Below are positions 58,608 to 64,000 of a DNA stretch of 64,000 nt, piece by piece. Both the position numbers and the translations under genes were made by a program. The DNA is taken from positions 3,348,001 through 3,412,000 of the forward strand of contig NZ_CP025804.1 of NCBI RefSeq assembly GCF_003352085.1, read 5' to 3'. Under the pieces are notes generated by a model, which was not told the origin of the DNA, made no database searches, and saw nothing but the letters and a program-made list of their open reading frames with translations. The stretch's first letter is position 1. Every line of letters begins with the position of its first letter. Source of the DNA: Sulfitobacter sp. SK012 (GTDB lineage: Bacteria; Pseudomonadota; Alphaproteobacteria; Rhodobacterales; Rhodobacteraceae).

Positions 58608-60116
58608 TTATTCCCCGCGTGGGAACCGTTTGTTTTCCTCAAGCACGTTGAGGTCCATATGATTGCGCATATAGGCCTCTGATGCATCGCGCAGGGGTTG
58701 GTAATCCCATGGATAATAACCGCCCTGACGCAGCGCTTCATAGACAACCCAACGGCGGGCTTGGGATTTGCGCACATCCGCGTCATAGGCCGCCAGATCC
58801 CAACGCGCTTCTGACTTGGCGCGCAACGTACTGCGGGTGCCCTGATGCTCAGGATGCTCTGCAAGATTGTTCAACTCATGCGGATCGGCTTCCAGATCAA
58901 AGAGTTGATCGGGATCAATTGCACAGCGGTTAAACTTCCATTTGCCGTAGCGCAGCGACACCATCGGTGTTTGGGTTCCCTCGGCCGCGTATTCCATCGC
59001 CACGGGTTCGGTGCGTTCCACACCCTGCCCCATGGGCACAAGCGACTGACCGGTGGTCCAATCCATCACCTCGTCCATGGAGACGCCGGCAAGCTCGCAA
59101 AGTGTCGGGCAGACGTCGATGTTACTGACGGGCGTCGTGTGCAGACCAGGCTCCATCTGCGGAGCGGCGATCATCATTGGCACGCGGGCCGAGCCTTCGA
59201 AAAAGCTCATCTTGAACCAAAGGCCCCGTTCGCCCAGCATGTCCCCGTGATCCGAGACGAACATTATGATCGCCTCTTGCCGGGTGTCTTCAAGCGTCTG
59301 CAGGATCTCGCCGACCTTATCATCGAGGTAGCTGATATTGGCGAAATAAGCTTGGCGTGAGCGCTGGATGTCTTGATCCGTTATGTCAAAGCTACGCCAA
59401 TCGTTGGCGTCAAAAATACGCTGTGAGTGAGGGTCGTGCTCCTCATAAGTCATCGCCTTAACGTCGGGCTGCAAGTGCTCGCAATCGTTGTACAAATCCC
59501 AATACTTCTTGCGCGCTACATAAGGGTCATGCGGGTGCGTAAAGCTGACCGTGAGGCACCAAGGCCGCGCATCTTGACCGCGTGATAAATCATAAAGCTT
59601 GCGCGTCGCCTCATACGCCACGGCGTCGTCATATTCCATCTGGTTTGAAATCTCGGACACACCCGCGCCGGTGACGGAGCCCATATTGTGGTACCACCAA
59701 TCGATACGTTCACCCGGCTTGCGGTAATCTGGTGTCCACCCGAAATCAGCAGGATAGATATCGGTGGTCAGGCGTTCTTCGAACCCGTGAAGTTGGTCTG
59801 GGCCGACAAAATGCATCTTGCCTGACAAACATGTTTGATAGCCCGCACGCCGCAGGTGATGTGCGTATGTGGGAATTGATGATGCGAATTCAGCCGCGTT
59901 GTCATAGACCCCTGTCGCCGATGGAAGTTGCCCCGACATGAACGCCGCGCGTCCCGGCGCACAAAGCGGACTGGCTGTATAGCAATTCGCAAAACGGGTC
60001 GAGCGCGCAGCAAGCTTTTTGAGGTTGGGCGCATGCAGCCAGTCGGCAGGACCATCAGGGAACAATGTCCCGTTCAACTGGTCAACCATCAGGATCAGGA
60101 TGTTGGGCTTGTTCAT
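58608..60116 (-). CDS. betC: Choline-sulfatase
   Basis: The 502-residue enzyme releases choline from choline-O-sulfate. The active-site motif is CAPGR (CxPxR), in which the Cys becomes formylglycine; metal residues appear in LILMVDQLNG and FVSDHGDMLG. The C-terminal WDYQPLRDASEAYMRNHMDL segment is characteristic of the BetC subgroup. It is coupled to betI by a 4-bp overlap. Confidence 0.94.
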   Translation of the reverse strand: MNKPNILILMVDQLNGTLFPDGPADWLHAPNLKKLAARSTRFANCYTASPLCAPGRAAFMSGQLPSATGVYDNAAEFASSIPTYAHHLRRAGYQTCLSGKMHFVGPDQLHGFEERLTTDIYPADFGWTPDYRKPGERIDWWYHNMGSVTGAGVSEISNQMEYDDAVAYEATRKLYDLSRGQDARPWCLTVSFTHPHDPYVARKKYWDLYNDCEHLQPDVKAMTYEEHDPHSQRIFDANDWRSFDITDQDIQRSRQAYFANISYLDDKVGEILQTLEDTRQEAIIMFVSDHGDMLGERGLWFKMSFFEGSARVPMMIAAPQMEPGLHTTPVSNIDVCPTLCELAGVSMDEVMDWTTGQSLVPMGQGVERTEPVAMEYAAEGTQTPMVSLRYGKWKFNRCAIDPDQLFDLEADPHELNNLAEHPEHQGTRSTLRAKSEARWDLAAYDADVRKSQARRWVVYEALRQGGYYPWDYQPLRDASEAYMRNHMDLNVLEENKRFPRGE

Positions 60117-60688
60117 TTGGGCATATCCAGCAACAGATCAAGGATCGACATCGCGGCATTGCGCGCATCGTCGGCAGTTGCGGCCTCTGACAAAGCGGCC
60201 CGCAGATAAAGTCCGTCGATGAGGGCAGCCAGTGTTTCTGCATCAGCCTCGGGCTGCGCACTGATCGGGCGCAGGGCGTGGCGCAGGTTGGACCGCAGAC
60301 GCCCCTGATAAAGCCGTAGCAAACGCTGCATCCGCCCACCCTTGCTGGCAGCAGCATAAAGCGACATCCATGCGCAAATCGTCTCTGGGGTGAAACAGGT
60401 TTGGGCGAAATTCGCGCGCACAATTGCTTCGGCCCGTTCCCGAGGTGTTTGGGTACCGGCCAGCGCCGTGCGGACCTCAACCCCGTATTCAACAAGGATA
60501 TGGCGCATTGCCGCAAAGAAGATCTGATCCTTGCCGCCAAAATAGTGGTGCGCAAGTGCGGTGGACATACCGGCGGCCTTGGCAATTTGGCCGACGGTCA
60601 CGTCAAGCGACCGGGCCCGCCCAATCTCGGAGATCGTCGCCTCTACCAATGAGGCACGGCGCAGCGGCTCCATTCCAACTTTGGGCAT
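60113..60688 (-). CDS. betI: Choline-responsive repressor BetI
   Basis: The 191-residue TetR-type repressor has an N-terminal HTH (LDVTVGQIAKAAGMSTALAH) and a helical ligand domain with CFTPETICAWMSLYAAAS. It should bind its own promoter and release on choline. Its start lies 38 bp from a perfect 15-bp-arm palindrome, and the four downstream genes complete the pathway. The start at 60688 suits the family. Confidence 0.93.
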   Translation of the reverse strand: MPKVGMEPLRRASLVEATISEIGRARSLDVTVGQIAKAAGMSTALAHHYFGGKDQIFFAAMRHILVEYGVEVRTALAGTQTPRERAEAIVRANFAQTCFTPETICAWMSLYAAASKGGRMQRLLRLYQGRLRSNLRHALRPISAQPEADAETLAALIDGLYLRAALSEAATADDARNAAMSILDLLLDMPK

Positions 60689-60726
60689 AAGATTCGGGTC
60701 CTTTAATGGAAGCCCGATCAGGGTGG

Positions 60727-60762
60727 AGCGCTTTTATTGATCCGTCAATCAATAAAAGCGCT
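60727..60762. promoter_or_regulatory. Probable BetI operator
   Basis: The arms AGCGCTTTTATTGAT (60727-60741) and ATCAATAAAAGCGCT (60748-60762) are perfect complements with a 6-bp spacer. BetI operators contain paired ATTGA/TCAAT half-sites, which are present. The right arm overlaps the stop codon of the EamA gene. Confidence 0.75.
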
Positions 60763-61666
60763 AAACCTTTGTCTCATTCGTGTGGGGTGTGATGTGGCGG
60801 CCCTTCAGAACCGCCTCTCGCCACGTGATAAAGGTGACAGAGGCGAGGATGACAAACCCGCCGACCACGACCCAGATATCTACCGGTTCCGCAAACATGA
60901 ACGCCCCCAGCGCTGCGGCCCAGATCAACTGCAAGAACGTCACCGGTTGCGTCACTGTCACTGGAGCGGCAGCAAAGGCCAGCGTCATGGTGAAATGCCC
61001 GGCCGTGGCAAAGCAGGCGACGGCAGCTAGAAATGTCAGCTCTTTGGCATTGGGTACGATCCAGTCATAGGCCGCAAATGGTGCCAAACTGATGGTCACA
61101 AAGACCGACAACATTGCGACGACAACGGCTGGTTTCGTTTCATCCGCAAGGAGCTTGGCAATCAAATAGCTTGCGGCGAAGACCACTGCTGCGATCAGCA
61201 TGGCTAGGTGGCCGCTGCCGACCTCACGAAAACCGGGGCGCAGAATGATCGCGGCCCCTACCAACCCCATTACCACAGCGAAAATTCGGCGCGCTGCCAG
61301 CCTCTCTCCCAGAAATATCGCAGCGCCGATAGTCACGTAGATCGGCGCAAGGTAATTCATCGCCGTCACCTCTGCGATTGGTATGCGGGTCATCGCGTAG
61401 AACCAGAGGATCACACCGCACGCATGGCACAGCCCCCGGATTGTAAAAAGCTGCCACTGTCGGCGTGTCAAATGCGCCGCCCTGAGGGTTGAGATCACGG
61501 GCAGCACAAACACCAATCCCATTGCGTAGCGCAGAAATGCCGCCTCAGCAGCGGGCATGCGCGACCCCATTGATTTGACCAATGCGGTCACCAAGATGAA
61601 ACAAACGCCCGTTACAAGCATCAAAAAGATACCGGTCATGGGGCGATGAGGAAGCTGTGTGGCCAT
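60761..61666 (-). CDS. DMT-superfamily EamA transporter
   Basis: The 301-residue protein has ten helices in two EamA repeats: MTGIFLMLVTGVCFILVTAL and an ANYLAPIYVTIGAAIFLGE block with its partner in the second half. It is upstream of the bet operator on the same strand, so readthrough could precede betI. The substrate is unknown. The ATG at 61666 is preferred over one at 61639. Confidence 0.86.
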   Translation of the reverse strand: MATQLPHRPMTGIFLMLVTGVCFILVTALVKSMGSRMPAAEAAFLRYAMGLVFVLPVISTLRAAHLTRRQWQLFTIRGLCHACGVILWFYAMTRIPIAEVTAMNYLAPIYVTIGAAIFLGERLAARRIFAVVMGLVGAAIILRPGFREVGSGHLAMLIAAVVFAASYLIAKLLADETKPAVVVAMLSVFVTISLAPFAAYDWIVPNAKELTFLAAVACFATAGHFTMTLAFAAAPVTVTQPVTFLQLIWAAALGAFMFAEPVDIWVVVGGFVILASVTFITWREAVLKGRHITPHTNETKV

Positions 61667-61705
61667 AGCCGGACAAAAGCGCAATCAGCGCATGTCTACA
61701 AGCGC

Positions 61706-62305
61706 TTAACCAAAGATCAGTTTGGCCGCGATGCCCCACATCGTGAGTGCGATGAGCCCGTCTAAGATTTGCCAGCTTCGGGGGCGGGTAAAAAGTGGAC
61801 CCAACAGGCGCGCACCGTATCCAAGCGCGAAGAAGAAGACAAAGCTCGCCATCACAGCGCCGACGCCAAATGCAAACCGGTCAGGATATTGCGCCGAGAT
61901 CGATCCGATCAACACGACTGTATCGAGGTAGACATGCGGGTTTAGCCACGTCAGCGCTAGCAAGGTCGCCGCGATCCGTGGCAAGCTTTGCTCGGTGCTG
62001 CCTTCAATGTCCAAGGCCGCGCCTCCGCGCCACGCGCTCTTTGCATTGCGCCAGCCGTACCAGATCAAGAAAGCGGCCCCGCCGTAGCGCATCGCGATTT
62101 CAAACCACGGCAACGCTTGGGCCAGTGCACCGAACCCTGCCACCCCAGCGATGATCAACAACGCATCCGACACCGCGCAGATCAGGCAGACGGCCAACAC
62201 ATGTTGCCGCTTTAACCCCTGCCGCAAAACGAATGCATTTTGTGCACCGATCGCAAGGATCAACGTCAGACTAAGCGCAAAGCCGGGCAGAAAAGATGTG
62301 ATCAC
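61706..62305 (-). CDS. LysE/ArgO-family amino acid exporter
   Basis: The 199-residue protein has six helices and the LysE signature GAQNAFVLRQGLKRQH near residue 20, with the second half TWLNPHVYLDTVVLIG. ArgO-like members export arginine or lysine. It lies 39 bases upstream of the EamA gene and may be cotranscribed with it. Confidence 0.9.
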   Translation of the reverse strand: MITSFLPGFALSLTLILAIGAQNAFVLRQGLKRQHVLAVCLICAVSDALLIIAGVAGFGALAQALPWFEIAMRYGGAAFLIWYGWRNAKSAWRGGAALDIEGSTEQSLPRIAATLLALTWLNPHVYLDTVVLIGSISAQYPDRFAFGVGAVMASFVFFFALGYGARLLGPLFTRPRSWQILDGLIALTMWGIAAKLIFG

Positions 62306-62659
62306 GCAGGGCCTCGATAAATCAGTTCAAATTTCGCAAGTTTTGCACTTGCGGCGGGCGGCTTTGCCGGTGATACCCCCCTTCCGCGCATTATCCCAGT
62401 CAGCTGCGCGCACCAACTCCACATTGCCTGAATTTTTCATGCATGCGCCCCGTTACTCTTTGTAATGAGCGGCGACGGAACTTGGCGCGCTGTCCGTATT
62501 GATATGCAGCGGGCAACAAAGAGCCCAAAAAAACCGGCTTGTAACCCAACCTCGCAGTTTCGTGAGGAATTGCAGACACATCACAGTGATCTGATCGGGG
62601 CGGACTAGCGTATAGACTATACTAACCCTATCTGGATATCAGGTATTAAGGATAAAGAC
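62306..62659. other. 354-bp spacer with a short palindrome
   Basis: No gene or RNA is recognised. A perfect 6-1-6 palindrome GTATAG-A-CTATAC lies at 62610-62622, 38 bp before the next gene, where a transcription factor might bind. The divergent promoters of the exporter and the 79-residue gene should be here. Confidence 0.4.
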
Positions 62660-62899
62660 ATGTTTGACACAAACACAAAACTAGACGTGAGCTGCAAGGA
62701 ACTGGACTTGATTGAGTCCGCACTGGAGACCCAAAGCAAAATTTTGCAGGTTCAGGTCAACGCAGGAACTGAAGACGTTCTGGGCAAACTCAACGACGTA
62801 AAACGCCTGCTCACGCAGATCGACAATGCACGCCCTAAACGTAAGTGCTGCACGTCTACCACCACCAGCTGGCTGAGCTTCTTGCGCCCGGCCAGCTGA
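62660..62899 (+). CDS. Hypothetical protein, 79 residues
   Basis: The protein begins MFDTNTKLDVSCKELDLIES, is acidic and helical in the first 55 residues (LIESALETQSKILQVQVNAG) and ends in a basic, Cys- and Ser-rich tail (RPKRKCCTSTTTSWLSF). No domain is recognised. AAGGA precedes the ATG at good spacing, and the frame is open, so the gene is probably real. Confidence 0.65.
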   Translation: MFDTNTKLDVSCKELDLIESALETQSKILQVQVNAGTEDVLGKLNDVKRLLTQIDNARPKRKCCTSTTTSWLSFLRPAS

Positions 62900-63151
62900 A
62901 CAGCGAAGGCGCCACCACCTGCATTTTCAGATAGGCGCTCGCAAGTAAAAAGGATCGGAGATACGGAATTGATGCGCAGAAATGCGCTTTTTTCTTTTCT
63001 AGCCCACAATTTTCAAACCGGCTCAGCCAATAGCGAAAATTTCCGAACAACACGCAATTTCGGACAACGCCGCGCATTATATTTGTGCTGTCTAATTTAA
63101 AACCAGGTCAGATTGGTCGACACGCGGCGCTTGAGACGCCGCGCGACAACA

Positions 63152-63901
63152 TCATTCTTCGGACAGCTGTTCCATGACCTCATCTGAGGCCTCGAAATTG
63201 GTGGTGACCCGCTGTACGTCGTCGTCGTCTTCGAGCGCATCCATCAGCCTCATCAGCTTTTGCATGCTCTCTAGATCCATTTCAGTTGTGATATTGGGCT
63301 TCCAGACCAGTTTGGTAGAATCGGATTCGCCCAATTCGCCCTCAAGCCCGGTCGCGACATCGTTCAGATCCGTGTCCGCACACCAGATCACATGCCCCTC
63401 TTCGGTGCTTTCAACATCTTCAGCGCCAGCTTCAATCGCGGCCATCATCACCGTATCGGCATCGCCCGTATCAACGGAATATGTCACCTCGCCTTTGCGG
63501 TCGAACATAAAACCAACACTGCCGGTTTCGCCGAGGTTGCCGCCGTTCTTGGTAAAGGTCGACCGCACCGTTGAGGCCGTGCGATTGCGGTTGTCGGTCA
63601 TTGCTTCGACGATCACAGCCACGCCATTGGGACCGTAGCCCTCATAGCGGATTTCTTCGTAATCATCGCCCTCGCCTGCTTGGGATTTCTTGATCGCCCG
63701 ATCAATCACTTCCTTTGGCACAGAAACAGATTTTGCTTCCTTCACGGCCATGCGCAAACGGGGGTTTTTGTCAGGATCAGGATCGCCCATTTTGGCGGCT
63801 ACCGTAATTTCCTTGGACATCTTGGAAAATACCTTGGCGCGCAATTTGTCCTGACGCCCTTTGCGGTGTTGGATATTTGCCCATTTTGAGTGGCCTGCCA
63901 T
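63152..63901 (-). CDS. yebC: YebC/PmpR-family transcriptional regulator
   Basis: The 249-residue protein is of the YebC/PmpR family: [18 protein letters not shown] at the start, [20 protein letters not shown] in the middle and the acidic [15 protein letters not shown] near the end. Members regulate transcription or act at stalled ribosomes on polyproline. GAGG precedes the ATG at 63901; a longer frame to 63988 is not expected. The size is normal. Confidence 0.93.
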   Translation of the reverse strand: MAGHSKWANIQHRKGRQDKLRAKVFSKMSKEITVAAKMGDPDPDKNPRLRMAVKEAKSVSVPKEVIDRAIKKSQAGEGDDYEEIRYEGYGPNGVAVIVEAMTDNRNRTASTVRSTFTKNGGNLGETGSVGFMFDRKGEVTYSVDTGDADTVMMAAIEAGAEDVESTEEGHVIWCADTDLNDVATGLEGELGESDSTKLVWKPNITTEMDLESMQKLMRLMDALEDDDDVQRVTTNFEASDEVMEQLSEE

Positions 63902-64000
63902 GGAAACCTCATGTCTGAAAAGTTGCTTTGCGTTTCTATATGCCAGCCCACCGCGCCCGACAAGGCCAGCGCAGAGGCTTGCAAGCAATCAAAACCCTAA

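Noticed and set aside
58514..58864. N-terminal extension of the BCCT gene
   Set aside because: It overlaps betC, is highly basic and hydrophilic, and the ATG at 58513 has a good GAGGG.
63123..63143. CGCGGCG/CGCCGCG hairpin as yebC terminator
   Set aside because: The stem is good but there is no T tract on the minus strand; too weak to call.

Overview
This 64 kb window looks like chromosomal sequence of an alphaproteobacterium of the order Rhodobacterales, most likely a marine Roseobacter-group organism. The evidence is gene content: a PccR-type propionyl-CoA regulon, a betI-betC-BCCT-betB-betA choline-O-sulfate/choline operon, a VPLPA-CTERM protein, an HdaA-ppk-ppx cluster, a short ProS, a split DUF1194 pair and SdhE. 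The genus is not resolvable by eye. No rRNA, tRNA or CRISPR was recognised. One degenerate IS5-family element is the only clear mobile element.

Layout. 1-2.3 kb: the end of a bufferin/Hvf-type RiPP cluster (MNIO enzyme, partner protein, DoxX protein) and an ArsC/Spx-like gene. 2.5-5.3 kb: a cytochrome P450, a hairpin- and iteron-rich spacer, and a low-GC STAS/GHKL-ATPase gene split by one in-frame stop. 5.3-9 kb: thyX, then a Slam-type outer-membrane translocator with its probable lipoprotein substrate. 9-18 kb: gloA, two DUF1194 von Willebrand-like proteins, a MarR regulator, SdhE with an XRE regulator, an aspartate aminotransferase, a MATE pump, and a WYL regulator divergent from a RidA protein. 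18-21.2 kb: parE, then a small membrane-protein gene cut by the IS5 remnant. 21.5-31 kb: a zincin lipoprotein, transport and dehydrogenase genes, a small RTX-like protein, lolC/E-lolD, a VPLPA-CTERM protein, a PQQ-type sugar dehydrogenase and proS. 31-37 kb: AI-2E permease, hdaA, ppk, ppx. 37-40.7 kb: small housekeeping or unknown genes.

40.9-53.3 kb is a propionyl-CoA assimilation region: methylmalonyl-CoA mutase, the biotin-carrying carboxylase subunit (pccA), the carboxyltransferase subunit (pccB), and a PccR/ScfR-family regulator. TTTGCAAA-like operators lie in front of both pccB and pccR. Small lipoprotein and unknown genes sit between pccA and pccB. Together these enzymes convert propionyl-CoA to succinyl-CoA; the epimerase is not visible here.

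54-60.8 kb is a five-gene operon that turns choline-O-sulfate into choline and then glycine betaine: BetI repressor, BetC sulfatase, an unusually short BCCT transporter, BetB and BetA. A perfect 15-bp-arm palindrome stands in front of betI as its likely operator. The window ends with two small-molecule exporters (EamA, LysE/ArgO), an unknown 79-residue protein and a YebC/PmpR-family regulator.

The strongest leads are the nonsense-interrupted STAS-ATPase, the Slam/lipoprotein pair, the two matching arrays of about 11-bp TGCACA repeats upstream of unrelated genes, the propionate regulon operators, and the short BCCT carrier.
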